Assembly: GCA_000716465.1 (NCBI GenBank)
Contig: JNWL01000039.1
Span: forward strand, 5,205 to 69,204
Direction of reading: 5' to 3'
DNA: 64,000 nt
From: Streptomyces bikiniensis
GTDB taxonomy: Bacteria; Actinomycetota; Actinomycetes; Streptomycetales; Streptomycetaceae
The stretch's first letter is position 1, and each line of letters starts with the position of its first letter. A program made the position numbers and the translations under genes. Of the stretch, positions 56,031 to 64,000 are shown piece after piece. Under the pieces are notes generated by a model that saw only the letters and a program-made list of their open reading frames with translations, was not told where the DNA came from and made no database searches.

Positions 56031-58166
56031 TCACCAGGCCGCCGGATCGCGCGCGTCCACCGCGAACACGGAGCCGTCCGGCGCCGTCCCGAACACCCGG
56101 TCCCCGGCGACGACCGGCGCGGGGACGGACGTCGCGTACCCGAGCCTGCCGTCCCGCAGCCGGGGCCGGGTCTGCCCGAGGAGGGCGCCGCGCGCGGTGT
56201 CGACGGCGAGCAGCCGCCCGTCGGACGCGGAGAAGTAGAGCCGGTCGCCGGGGCCGGTGACGGGGACGGACACCGTGCCGGCGGCGGTCTCCAGCTCCCA
56301 GCGGACGCGGCCGCCGGGAGCGGCGGTGTCCAGGGCCGTCAGCCGGCCCGTCGGCGTCAGCAGGTAGATGGTCGCCCCCCGCACGGCGACCCCGGGCTCG
56401 TCGAGCGGGGACGGCAGGGGGACGCGGCGGGTGGACCCCGCGGCGGGGTCGTGGACGACGACGGCGTCGGTGCGCGAGTCGAGGTTCACGGACCGCAGGA
56501 AGAGCGCGCCGTCCGCGCCCGTGCCCACCGGGACGAGGTCCCCGTCCAGGCGCTTCTGCCAGGCGATCTCGCCGCTCCTCGGGCGCAGGGCGCTGACGAG
56601 GGTGCGGGTCCCGCCGGCCGAGTTCTCGAAGACGGGCAGGAGGCCGGTCTCCGCCGCGTACCGGCCGAGGCGCGGCGCCGCGTGGCCGCGCAGCGCGTGG
56701 TCCCAGCGGGGTCCCCCCGTCGCGCCGTCGACGGCCCTCACCGTGCCCGAGCCGCCGGTGAGGACCGTGTCGCCCGCTCCCCGCACGCCGCCGTGGCGTT
56801 CGGACGTGCCCGTGTCCCAGCCGGGAGCGCCGTCGGTCCCGTACGCCCGCAGGCGGTCGTCGTCGGAGACGACGCCGACCAGGCCCCCGGACAGCGGCAC
56901 GGGCGCGGAGTGCTTCTCGCCGGGGGGCGCCGGCCGCGACCAGAGCACGCGGCCGGTCGCGGGGTCGAGCCGCGCGGCGCCGATGCCCCGGCCCGAGCAG
57001 AAGAGCGCGCCGCCGACGTACGCGCAGGCGGGCGCGGCGGGGTCGCCGTCCTTCTGCAGCGGGGTCTGCCATCCGGCGAACGCCCCGGCGGCCCCGGCCC
57101 GGTGCGGCTCCGGCGCGGGAGCGCCCCCGCCGCCGGACGGGACGGCGGCGAAGACCGCGCCGCCCGCAAGGACGAGGAGCGCGGCGGCCGTGACGGCCCG
57201 GCGGGGCGGCCACCGGCGCCGGGGCCGGTCCGCGGTCATGCGTACGGGGGTGTCCGCCTCCCAGGAGGCCGGGGGCCGGGGCTCGGGAGCGGGCGCGGCG
57301 GGGGCCCGCCGCCGCGACGGCACGAACGCCGTCGCCTCGTACGAGGGCGGCAGCAGCGCCGCCATGATCTCGGCCGGGGACGGGCGGTCCGCCGGCTCCT
57401 TGGCGAGGCAGCGCGCGACCAGCGGGGCGAGGTCGTCCGGGACGCCCGTCAGATCGGGCTCGTCGTGCACGACCTGGTACGCGACGACGTACGGGCTGTC
57501 GGAGTCGAACGGGCCGTGCCCGGTCGCGGCGTGCACGAGCACGGACCCGAGGGCGAACACGTCCGCCGCGGGACCGACCTCCCGCGGGCGCTGGAACTGC
57601 TCGGGCGCCATGAAGGGCGGCGACCCGATCAGCTTCCCCGTCTCCGTGCGCAGGTCGCTGTCCACCGGCCGGGAGATGCCGAAGTCGATGACCTTCGGCC
57701 CGGTGTCCGTGAGCAGCACGTTGCTCGGCTTGAGGTCCCGGTGGACCACACCGGCCCGGTGGATGTCGCGCAGCGCCTCCGCGAGCCCCGCCGTCAGCCG
57801 GCGCAGCCCGGCGGGGGAGAGGGGCCCGTTCCGCTTGACCTGGTCGGCGAGGGTGGGGCCGGGGACGTACAGCGTCGCCATCCAGGGGCGCACGGCGTCG
57901 GGGTCGGCGTCCACGACGGGCGCGGTGAAGGCGCCGCTCACCCGGCGCGCGGCCGCGACCTCCTGGCGGAAGCGGGCCCTGAACTCCGGGTCCTCCGCGT
58001 ACTGCCCGTGCACGACCTTGACCGCGAGCCGCAGCCCGGAGGGGGAGGTGGCCAGGTGCACCACTCCCATGCCGCCCGAGCCGAGACTTGCCTGGAGGCG
58101 GTACGCGCCCGCGTACTCGTGTCCTTCTGCTTCCCGGTCGGCACCGGCACCGCGCAACGGCGGCAT
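56031..58166 (-). CDS. Membrane Ser/Thr protein kinase with a PQQ-like beta-propeller
   Basis: This 711-residue protein has a PknB-type kinase domain (about 22-285) with GSGGMGVVHLA, K50 in RLAVKVVH, VVHRDLKPSNVLL and KVIDFGISRP, all catalytic residues present. A Pro-rich linker precedes one membrane helix (about 328-347). The outside part is a PQQ-type propeller (WQTPLQKDG, LDPATGRVLWSRP, VDGATGGPRWDHAL, LDTAAPGGRVRWELE). No PASTA repeats are present. I chose the ATG at 58166; the frame extends a little upstream. The ligand and targets are unknown. Confidence 0.93.
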   Translation of the reverse strand: MPPLRGAGADREAEGHEYAGAYRLQASLGSGGMGVVHLATSPSGLRLAVKVVHGQYAEDPEFRARFRQEVAAARRVSGAFTAPVVDADPDAVRPWMATLYVPGPTLADQVKRNGPLSPAGLRRLTAGLAEALRDIHRAGVVHRDLKPSNVLLTDTGPKVIDFGISRPVDSDLRTETGKLIGSPPFMAPEQFQRPREVGPAADVFALGSVLVHAATGHGPFDSDSPYVVAYQVVHDEPDLTGVPDDLAPLVARCLAKEPADRPSPAEIMAALLPPSYEATAFVPSRRRAPAAPAPEPRPPASWEADTPVRMTADRPRRRWPPRRAVTAAALLVLAGGAVFAAVPSGGGGAPAPEPHRAGAAGAFAGWQTPLQKDGDPAAPACAYVGGALFCSGRGIGAARLDPATGRVLWSRPAPPGEKHSAPVPLSGGLVGVVSDDDRLRAYGTDGAPGWDTGTSERHGGVRGAGDTVLTGGSGTVRAVDGATGGPRWDHALRGHAAPRLGRYAAETGLLPVFENSAGGTRTLVSALRPRSGEIAWQKRLDGDLVPVGTGADGALFLRSVNLDSRTDAVVVHDPAAGSTRRVPLPSPLDEPGVAVRGATIYLLTPTGRLTALDTAAPGGRVRWELETAAGTVSVPVTGPGDRLYFSASDGRLLAVDTARGALLGQTRPRLRDGRLGYATSVPAPVVAGDRVFGTAPDGSVFAVDARDPAAW

Positions 58167-58324
58167 CGCCCACCCCCGTGTGGTTCCCCGTCGAGTCCGC
58201 GCGCGTGCGCGACGCACGGAGCCTAGTCCATGGGGCGTGCGATGTCGGAGGGGCTTGCTAGCCTGCGCGTCGCAGAGAGTGAATTCCAGCGGAGCGGTTC
58301 CAGCTCCCGACGGGGGAGGTCTTC

Positions 58325-58648
58325 ATGGCTGTGGAAGAGACGAACACCACCGCGGAACCGGCGGTCGGCACCGGGGCGGAGGGGGCGGTCTCCATGAGCG
58401 TCGTGCGCTATCCGGTCGCACCCGGCCACCGGGTCAACGTGCGTTCCGGCCCGGGGACGAAGTACGGCATCGTGCGCACGCTCCCGCTGGGCGCGAGCGT
58501 GCCGATCTACTGCCAGACCCGGGGCGAATCGGTCTCCGGCCCGTACGGCACGTCGAACATCTGGGACAACATCGCGAGCGACGAGTTCGTCGCGGACGCG
58601 TACGTGAAGACCGGCAGCGACGGCTACGTGGCCCCCCGCTGCGGCTGA
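58325..58648 (+). CDS. Small SH3-like domain protein
   Basis: This 107-residue protein has a disordered Thr/Glu-rich N-terminus (to about residue 22), then an SH3_3-like fold: GHRVNVRSGPGTKYGIVRTLPLG and VPIYCQTRGESVSGPYGTSNIWDNI, with Cys66 and Cys106 that could pair. No signal peptide is visible, which is unusual because bacterial SH3 domains normally bind cell wall. GGGGGAGG precedes the ATG. It is divergent from the kinase gene, with 158 nt between starts. Confidence 0.85.
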   Translation: MAVEETNTTAEPAVGTGAEGAVSMSVVRYPVAPGHRVNVRSGPGTKYGIVRTLPLGASVPIYCQTRGESVSGPYGTSNIWDNIASDEFVADAYVKTGSDGYVAPRCG

Positions 58649-58702
58649 CGGCGAGGACCGCCACCGGCCCGCCCGGACGGTCGCCCGGGGATAATCGACC
58701 CC

Positions 58703-59269
58703 GTGAGCGACGACGAGCAGACCCCCCGCACGGCGGACGACGCGGCCGCCGGGAGCGCCGCCGGAAGGACCGGCGGCGCCACCGGTGCCACCCCCGGCGG
58801 GCCCCGGCCCGAGGAGATCCGCTTCTTCGGCACGACCTGGGTCGACCACGGCGGCCACTACGGCCTGCGCCGCGCCGGCCTGGCCGCCGGCGCGTTCGCC
58901 GCCGCCGTCGCGTCCTGCTTCGTGCTGCGCTTCGCCTTCCAGGGCCTGCGGATCGCGAACACCGGCGGTCTCGTCAACGGCCTGGTCATCGTCATGTTCG
59001 CGGTCTGCAGCGCCATCGCCTGCCGCAAGACCTGGGAGGGCTTCCAGCGCCGCCCGGACGACCCGGCCCGCGAGGACGCCCTGCGCAGCCTCAAGGCGAT
59101 CGGCTTCATCGGCTCGCTCCTCGCGTACGGCGCCCGCTGCCTGACCGAGGCGCCCGGGGAGAAGCTGCACCGCGCCGAGTACGAGGCGGCCCTCGCCCGC
59201 TACGAGAAGCGCCGCGGCTCCCGCACGGGCAACCCGGCGGCCCGCAAGAAGCCCAGGCGCGGCAGGTAA
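58703..59269 (+). CDS. Hypothetical membrane protein
   Basis: This 188-residue protein has an acidic disordered N-terminus, FFGTTWVDHGGHYGLRR, two membrane helices (about 58-80: AGLAAGAFAAAVASCFVLRFAF; about 88-108: VNGLVIVMFAVCSAIAC), and a basic tail ending in RKKPRRGR. I do not recognise a family; similar proteins occur in other Streptomyces. The GTG is 7 nt after GATAAT (58690-58695), suggesting a leaderless mRNA. Confidence 0.8.
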   Translation: MSDDEQTPRTADDAAAGSAAGRTGGATGATPGGPRPEEIRFFGTTWVDHGGHYGLRRAGLAAGAFAAAVASCFVLRFAFQGLRIANTGGLVNGLVIVMFAVCSAIACRKTWEGFQRRPDDPAREDALRSLKAIGFIGSLLAYGARCLTEAPGEKLHRAEYEAALARYEKRRGSRTGNPAARKKPRRGR

Positions 59270-59318
59270 CCCGGGCAGGCGACCCGAGCGCGGCGAGCAC
59301 CCCGACACCTTCGGAAGC

Positions 59319-59363
59319 TTGACGGCCGGCATCCCCAGGCCCACTATTCATTACATGATGAAT
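59319..59363 (+). promoter_or_regulatory. Promoter and palindromic operator of the ABC exporter operon
   Basis: A -35 TTGACG (59319-59324), a 17-nt spacer and a -10 CACTAT (59342-59347) precede the ATG at 59355 by 7 nt. An inverted repeat ATTCAT, 6 nt, ATGAAT (59346-59363) overlaps the -10 end and the start codon. The AT-rich palindrome stands out in this GC-rich DNA, and a repressor bound there would block both transcription and translation start. Confidence 0.65.
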
Positions 59364-60245
59364 TATTCGGCGGACGGGAGCGGCGACCGGTCCGAAGCTG
59401 ACGACACCGAAGCCGACGACCTCGAAGCCACCGACCCCGCCACCGCCACCACCCCCGCGGCGATCACCGCCCGCTCCCTCACCGCCGTCCGCGGCGCCCG
59501 CACCGTCCTGCGCGGCCTCGACTTCACCGTCCCGGCCGGCCGCATCACCGGCCTCCTCGGCCCCTCCGGATGCGGCAAGACCACCCTCATGCGCGCGATC
59601 ACCGGTACCCAGGCCAAGGTCGGCGGCACCCTCACCGTCCTCGGCCGCCCCGCCGGCGACCCCGCCCTGCGCCCCCGCATCGGCTACGTCACCCAGGCCC
59701 CGTCCGTCTACGACGACCTCACCGTCCGCCAGAACCTCGCCTACTTCGCCGCCGTCCTCCTCCCCGGCCGCGCCCACCGCCACGAGCGCCGCGCCGCCGT
59801 CGACCGGGCCGTCGCCGACGTCGACCTCACCTCCCGCGCCGACTCCCTCGCCGGCCGGCTCTCCGGCGGCCAGCGCAGCCGGGTCTCCCTCGCCGTCGCC
59901 CTCCTCGGCGCCCCCGAACTCCTCGTCCTGGACGAGCCCACCGTCGGCCTCGACCCCGTCCTCCGCCGCGACCTGTGGGACCTCTTCCACCGCATCGCCG
60001 CCGACCGCGGCACCACGCTCCTCGTCTCCTCCCACGTCATGGACGAGGCCGAGCGCTGCCACCGGCTCCTCCTCATGCGCGAGGGCGAGATCCTCGCCGA
60101 GGACACCCCCGAGGCCCTCCGCCGCCGCAACGACACCCCCACCGTCGAAGAGGCCTTCCTCCACCTCGTCGACGCGGCCGCCGCCCGGGAGGGACGACGC
60201 CCCGGAACCGCCCACAACCAGCAGGACCAGGAGCCCCGGCCATGA
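59355..60245 (+). CDS. ABC exporter ATPase (DrrA/CcmA type)
   Basis: This 296-residue ATPase has an acidic N-terminus and a full nucleotide-binding domain: Walker A GPSGCGKTT, Q-loop YVTQAPSVYDDL, signature LSGGQRSRVSLAVALLGAP, Walker B LLVLDEPTVGLD and switch His in LLVSSHVMDEAERC. The membrane partner starts 4 nt before its stop (ATGA). The pair is typical of DrrAB-type exporters for drugs or lipids. The start codon lies in the operator palindrome. Confidence 0.92.
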   Translation: MMNYSADGSGDRSEADDTEADDLEATDPATATTPAAITARSLTAVRGARTVLRGLDFTVPAGRITGLLGPSGCGKTTLMRAITGTQAKVGGTLTVLGRPAGDPALRPRIGYVTQAPSVYDDLTVRQNLAYFAAVLLPGRAHRHERRAAVDRAVADVDLTSRADSLAGRLSGGQRSRVSLAVALLGAPELLVLDEPTVGLDPVLRRDLWDLFHRIAADRGTTLLVSSHVMDEAERCHRLLLMREGEILAEDTPEALRRRNDTPTVEEAFLHLVDAAAAREGRRPGTAHNQQDQEPRP

Positions 60246-60979
60246 GCAGCGCCCGCACCCTCGCCACCGCCGCCCGCGTCCTGCGCCAGCTGCGCCACGA
60301 CCCGCGCTCGATCGCGCTCATGCTCCTCGTGCCGTGCGCGATGCTCTTCCTGCTCCGGTACGTCTTCGACGGGAGCCCCGGCACCTTCGACACCATCGGC
60401 GCCTCGCTCCTCGGCGTCTTCCCGCTCATCACGATGTTCCTGGTGACCTCCATCGCCACCCTGCGCGAACGCACCTCCGGCACCCTGGAACGCCTGCTCG
60501 CCCTCCCCCTCGGCAAGGGCGACCTCATCGCCGGCTACGCCCTGGCCTTCGGACTCCTCGCCGTCGTCCAGTCCGCCCTCGCCACCGGCCTCGCCCTGTG
60601 GTTCCTCGGCCTCGACGTCGTCGGCTCCCCCTGGCTCCTCCTTCTGGTGGCCCTCCTCGACGCCCTGCTCGGCACGGCCCTCGGCCTCTTCGTCTCCGCG
60701 TTCGCCGCGTCCGAGTTCCAGGCCGTCCAGTTCATGCCGGCCGTGATCTTCCCCCAGCTCCTCCTCTGCGGCCTGTTCACCCCGCGCGACCGCATGGCCC
60801 CCGCCCTCGAAGCCGTCTCGAACGTCCTGCCCATGTCGTACGCCGTCGACGGCATGAACGAGGTCCTCCGCCACCCCGAGGTCACCGGCGCCTTCGTCCG
60901 CGACGTCCTCGTCGTCGCCGGCAGCGCCCTCCTCGTCCTCGCCCTCGGCGCCGCCACCCTCCGCCGCCGCACCGCCTGA
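60242..60979 (+). CDS. ABC exporter permease (ABC-2/DrrB type)
   Basis: This 245-residue permease has about six membrane helices. ABC-2 features are LRHDPRSIALMLLVPCAMLFLL, TSIATLRERTSGTLERLLALPL (the amphipathic elbow region) and FPQLLLCGLFTPRDRMAPALEAVSNVLPMSYAVD in parts. It is coupled to the ATPase by an ATGA overlap. The substrate is unknown. Confidence 0.92.
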   Translation: MSSARTLATAARVLRQLRHDPRSIALMLLVPCAMLFLLRYVFDGSPGTFDTIGASLLGVFPLITMFLVTSIATLRERTSGTLERLLALPLGKGDLIAGYALAFGLLAVVQSALATGLALWFLGLDVVGSPWLLLLVALLDALLGTALGLFVSAFAASEFQAVQFMPAVIFPQLLLCGLFTPRDRMAPALEAVSNVLPMSYAVDGMNEVLRHPEVTGAFVRDVLVVAGSALLVLALGAATLRRRTA

Positions 60980-61074
60980 CCGGCCGTGACCGCCCCTCGG
61001 ACACCCGCACCGCCATCACGCCCCCGGTGCGAGGATGACGACACGTACCCCCCTCCGGCGAGGTGAACAGAGCC

Positions 61075-61884
61075 ATGACCCAGACCGTCGCAGTCCTCGG
61101 CACCGGCAAGATCGGTGAAGCGCTCCTCAGCGGCATGATCCGCGCCGGCTGGCGCCCCGCGAACCTCCTGGTCACCGCCCGCCGCGCCGAACGCGCCGAG
61201 GAGCTCCGCACCCGCTACGGCGTCGAGACCGTCACCAACGCCGAGGCCGCCAAGCGCGCCGACACCCTCATCCTGGCCGTCAAGCCCCAGGACATGGGCC
61301 GCCTCCTGGACGAGCTGGCCCCGCACGTCACCGCCGACCGCCTCGTCATCAGCGCGGCGGCCGGCATCCCCACCTCCTTCATCGAGGACCGCCTCGCCAC
61401 CGCCACCCCCGTCGTCCGCGTCATGCCGAACACCCCCGTCCTCGTGGACGAGGGCATGTCCGTCATCTCGGCCGGCAGCCACGCCACCCCCGACCACCTC
61501 GCCCACACCGAGGAGATCTTCGGCGGCGTCGGCAAGACCCTCCGCGTCCCCGAGTCCCAGCAGGACGCCGCCACCGCCCTCTCCGGCTCGGGCCCCGCGT
61601 ACTTCTACTTCCTGGTCGAGGCCATGACCGACGCCGGCATCCTCCTCGGCCTGCCCCGCGCCCAGGCCCACGACCTCATCGTCCAGGCCGCCATCGGCGC
61701 CGCCGTGATGCTCCGCGACAGCGGCGAGCACCCGGTCAAGCTCCGCGAGGCCGTCACCTCCCCGGCCGGCACCACCATCAGCGCCATCCGCGAACTGGAG
61801 AACCACGGCGTACGGGCCGCCCTCATCGCCGCCCTCGAAGCGGCCCGCGACCGCAGCCGCGAACTGGCCTCCGGCAACGGCTGA
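61075..61884 (+). CDS. proC: Pyrroline-5-carboxylate reductase ProC
   Basis: This 269-residue enzyme makes L-proline from pyrroline-5-carboxylate with NAD(P)H. It has VAVLGTGKIGEALLSGMI (Rossmann), LILAVKPQDM, ISAAAGIPTSFIE, VRVMPNTPVLVDEGMSV and a C-terminal ALSGSGPAYFYFLVEAMTDAG with VTSPAGTTISAIRELE, the family signature. I chose the ATG at 61075 with GAGGTGA upstream; an ATG at 61063 is in frame. It is monocistronic here. Confidence 0.96.
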   Translation: MTQTVAVLGTGKIGEALLSGMIRAGWRPANLLVTARRAERAEELRTRYGVETVTNAEAAKRADTLILAVKPQDMGRLLDELAPHVTADRLVISAAAGIPTSFIEDRLATATPVVRVMPNTPVLVDEGMSVISAGSHATPDHLAHTEEIFGGVGKTLRVPESQQDAATALSGSGPAYFYFLVEAMTDAGILLGLPRAQAHDLIVQAAIGAAVMLRDSGEHPVKLREAVTSPAGTTISAIRELENHGVRAALIAALEAARDRSRELASGNG

Positions 61885-61905
61885 CCCACCCGGCCGCCGG
61901 GGTCA
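61882..61905. terminator. Candidate hairpin between proC and the convergent hydrolase gene
   Basis: TGACC-type arms at 61882-61886 and 61901-61905 with an inner CCCGG/CCGGG pair (one bulge) cover the proC stop and the hydrolase stop. It is short and only a candidate. Confidence 0.35.
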
Positions 61906-62508
61906 CCGCACCCCGGCAGCCCCCGCGGAGGCCCCCCGCACCACGTCCTCCGTGCCCACCACCTCCGCGAACCCGCCCCCGTGCAGCGAGACTGCCGTCG
62001 CCCGCGTCAGCTCGTCCGCGCCCGCCGTCCAGCCGTACGGCCCCTCCAGGTCGAAGGTGTGCATCGCGTCCAGCGGGAACACCACGCCGTACCCGAGGTT
62101 CCCGCCCATCCGGGCCGTCGTCTCGTTGCACATGTTCGTCTGGATCCCGACGACCACGATCTGCCCGACCCCGTGCCCCCGCAGCCACGCGTCCAGGGAC
62201 GGCTCCCCGTAGAACGCCGAGTTCACCGACTTCACCACGAGCAGCTCGGGCCCGGACCCCTTCCCCCGCCGCTCCTCCACGAAGTCCTTGAAGTCGTTCC
62301 CCACGTGCCCCGCCCGCAGCGGCGACCGCGACCCCTCCGCCGAGTCGTGCCGCACGAGGACGACCGGCCGCCCGGTCTCCTGCCACAGATCGATCAGCAC
62401 GGCGATGTTCCGCTCCGCGTCCGGATTGTTCCGCTTCCCCCAGTACTCCTCCTCGAAGCCCTTCTGCACGTCCACGACCACCAGCGCTGCGTTCTCCGCG
62501 ATCTCCAT
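61903..62508 (-). CDS. Isochorismatase-family cysteine hydrolase
   Basis: This 201-residue hydrolase has the catalytic triad pattern: Asp in ALVVVDVQKGFEE, Lys in LLVVKSVNSAFYG, and Cys in VVGIQTNMCNETTARMGG. The family includes nicotinamidases, N-carbamoylsarcosine amidases and isochorismatases; no substrate can be assigned. It is divergent from a GlxA-type regulator 75 nt away, which probably controls it. Confidence 0.9.
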   Translation of the reverse strand: MEIAENAALVVVDVQKGFEEEYWGKRNNPDAERNIAVLIDLWQETGRPVVLVRHDSAEGSRSPLRAGHVGNDFKDFVEERRGKGSGPELLVVKSVNSAFYGEPSLDAWLRGHGVGQIVVVGIQTNMCNETTARMGGNLGYGVVFPLDAMHTFDLEGPYGWTAGADELTRATAVSLHGGGFAEVVGTEDVVRGASAGAAGVR

Positions 62509-62554
62509 ACCGACGATCCTTCCGCCGCGGGCCCCCGTGCCCCAGAGGGGGGAA

Positions 62555-62583
62555 TGCCACCGACCGATGGTTTACTGCCACCC
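62555..62583. promoter_or_regulatory. Direct repeats and -10 element of the GlxA-type regulator
   Basis: TGCCACC occurs at 62555 and 62576, 21 bp (two turns) apart, as in AraC-type operators. TTTACT (62571-62576) lies 7 nt before the GTG at 62584. The repeats lie between the hydrolase and regulator starts. Confidence 0.5.
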
Positions 62584-63588
62584 GTGGCGCCGTCCCCGGA
62601 AACCCGCCCCCAGCGCATCGCGCTCCTCGCCTTCCCGGGCGTCCGCACCTTCGACGTCTCCGTCATCACCGAGGTCTGGGACAGCGACCGCACCCTCCGC
62701 GGCGTCCCCCCGTTCGAACTCCACCGCGCGGCCACCGACCCGCACGCTCCGGTACGCCTCCGGGGCGGCCTCACCCTGACTCCCGACCGCCCCCTGACCT
62801 GGCTGCACGACCTCACCCCCACGGACCTCGTCGTCGTCCCGGGCGTCGAGGACCCGGACGCCGACGTCCCGCCCCCGGTCCTCGACGCCCTCCGCCGCGC
62901 CCACGCCACCGGCATCCCGGTCGCCTCCCTCTGCGCGGGCGCCTTCGTCCTGGCCCGCGCCGGACTCCTCGACGGACGCCGCGCGGTCACCCACTGGCAC
63001 CTGGCCCGCACCCTCGCGGCCCGCCACCCGGAGGTACGGGTCGAACCCGACGCCCTCTTCGTGGAGGACTCCGGCATCTGGACCTCGGCCGGCACCGCGG
63101 CCGGCATCGACCTCTGCCTCCACCTGGTCCGTACGGCCCACGGCGCCGAAGCGGCCGCGACCGTGGCCCGCTCCATGGTCACGGCCCCCTTCCGTACGGG
63201 GACCCAGGCCCAGTTCATCGAGCACCCGACCCCCCGCGCCGACCGCGACGCCGACGCCCTCGCCGCCGTACGCGCCCACGCCCTGGCCCACCTCTCCGAA
63301 CCCCACACGGTCACGAGCCTCGCCGCCGTCGCCGGCACGTCCCCCCGCTCCTTCGCCCGCCACTTCCAGGCCACCACCGGCACCACCCCCCTGCACTGGC
63401 TCATCACCCAGCGCGTGGCCGCCGCCCAGAAGCTCCTGGAGCTCACCGACCACCCCCTCCCCGAGGTGGCGCGCCGCGCCGGCTTCGGCAGCGAGGTCAC
63501 CATGCGCCAGCACTTCGCCTCCCGCCTCTCCACCAGCCCCCGCGCCTACCGCAACGCCTTCCGCCACCGGACCCCGGACCAGGCTTGA
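62584..63588 (+). CDS. GlxA-type AraC-family transcriptional regulator (DJ-1/PfpI plus AraC)
   Basis: This 334-residue protein has an N-terminal DJ-1/PfpI-like domain with VASLCAGAFVLARAGLLDG (the nucleophile-elbow position) and IWTSAGTAAGIDLCLHLV. A C-terminal AraC HTH pair follows (TVTSLAAVAGTSPRSFARHFQ, LPEVARRAGFGSEVTMRQHFASRLSTSPRAYR in parts). Such regulators respond to small molecules through the first domain. The GTG is 7 nt after TTTACT. It is divergent from the isochorismatase-family gene. Confidence 0.92.
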   Translation: MAPSPETRPQRIALLAFPGVRTFDVSVITEVWDSDRTLRGVPPFELHRAATDPHAPVRLRGGLTLTPDRPLTWLHDLTPTDLVVVPGVEDPDADVPPPVLDALRRAHATGIPVASLCAGAFVLARAGLLDGRRAVTHWHLARTLAARHPEVRVEPDALFVEDSGIWTSAGTAAGIDLCLHLVRTAHGAEAAATVARSMVTAPFRTGTQAQFIEHPTPRADRDADALAAVRAHALAHLSEPHTVTSLAAVAGTSPRSFARHFQATTGTTPLHWLITQRVAAAQKLLELTDHPLPEVARRAGFGSEVTMRQHFASRLSTSPRAYRNAFRHRTPDQA

Positions 63589-63613
63589 CACGACCTTCCC
63601 GGCTCCGTAGTGT
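63585..63613 (+). promoter_or_regulatory. Strong sigma-70-type promoter, probably of the rRNA operon
   Basis: TTGACA (63585-63590), a 17-nt spacer and TAGTGT (63608-63613) match the consensus well. The -35 overlaps the stop of the upstream regulator gene. Another -10-like TAAAGT lies at 63798-63803. Several promoters are usual before Streptomyces rRNA operons. Confidence 0.75.
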
Positions 63614-64000
63614 TCTCCGAGTTGTCCGACGTGAGCACCGACCCCGGTCGGCCCCGGACAGCCATTCCGCAAGAACCACAGAAGCCGACAGCGCTTTGCC
63701 GTGCCGTCGTGCTTTCCGTGCGTTTTTGCGAAATGAGGAATCCGCGTTCGAAGGTTTGGACGCCGGCCCCGATTAGCGTCGGGGGCAGGGAATCCGCTAA
63801 AGTCTCACTCGTCGGAACGGCCCAACAGCCGGAAAGACAACTCCCGCTGACTGGGAATCAGACGCCGAAAGGATCTGATAGAGTCGGAAACGCCGGAAGG
63901 GCCCGGAGCGAAAGCGAAAGGGACCGGAAAGCACCGAGGAAATCGGGTCGGAAAGATCTGATAGAGTCGGAGACGCAAGACCGAAGGGAAAAGCCCGGAG
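63614..64000 (+). other. rRNA operon leader (16S gene expected beyond the window)
   Basis: This gene-free stretch has the features of a Streptomyces rrn leader. The motif GATCTGATAGAGTCGG occurs at 63872-63887 and again at 63955-63970, 83 bp apart. AAAGCGAAAGGGACCGG-type purine runs and GCCCGGAG blocks follow. A short hairpin lies near 63632-63660. I infer that 16S rRNA begins a few hundred bases downstream; this cannot be checked here. Confidence 0.8.

Overview
The window is about 64 kb of a high-GC actinobacterial chromosome, almost certainly Streptomyces. Base composition is strongly GC-rich with third-position GC bias, GTG starts are common, many genes look leaderless, and the gene set and order match the conserved core of Streptomyces: the fol cluster behind ftsH, the pan/nad/coaX run, lsr2, clpC, sigE-cseA-cseB-cseC, disA and radA. 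I see no insertion sequence, prophage, CRISPR array or tRNA gene. The right edge enters an rRNA operon leader, with 16S rRNA expected just outside.

Layout. 1-7.5 kb: the 3' end of ftsH, folE, a minus-strand folate operon (folP, an NTF2-like gene, folB, folK, DUF3180), a phosphatidylglycerol lysyltransferase-like gene and a secreted esterase. 7.5-11 kb: an osmoprotectant/glycine-betaine type ABC transporter with the ATPase divergent from two permeases and a lipoprotein. 11-18.6 kb: a coiled-coil membrane protein, an acetyltransferase, a MidA-like methyltransferase followed by a stand-alone nuoD, a NarL-type two-component pair and an ArsR-type regulator. 18.7-26.8 kb: a threonine-aldolase-like enzyme and a translationally coupled cofactor operon (DUF2520 oxidoreductase, panC, nadB, nadC, coaX) for NAD and CoA. 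26.6-32 kb: a 58-residue membrane protein, a BlaI-type repressor, a single-domain NAGS-like acetyltransferase, lsr2 and clpC.

32-47 kb: a NACHT STAND ATPase, an M23 peptidase, a TetR/MFS efflux pair with two matching operators, the sigE/cse envelope-stress operon, mutY, a PAP2 phosphatase with a long Tyr-rich repeat tail, a secreted Ser-Gly-rich protein, disA (TTG start), and a gene-free 34-bp minisatellite separating disA from radA. 47-64 kb: radA, a transmembrane sigma-like/anti-sigma-like/BACON fusion, a Cys-rich protein, Ppx/GppA, a TIM-barrel isomerase, a TetR regulator, ilvD, a Ser/Thr kinase with a PQQ-type propeller, an SH3-like protein, a DrrAB-type ABC exporter, proC, an isochorismatase-family hydrolase, a GlxA-type regulator and the rrn promoter/leader.

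Themes. Cofactor biosynthesis (folate, pantothenate, NAD) and envelope homeostasis (SigE-Cse, PAP2, lysyl-lipid, M23) dominate. Short tandem repeats recur in the 3' ends of genes and in intergenic gaps. About thirteen genes have a TANNNT-type -10 hexamer 6-7 nt before the start codon, as expected for leaderless mRNAs. The most distinctive items are the disA-radA minisatellite, the BACON fusion protein, the NACHT ATPase and the MidA-nuoD pair.
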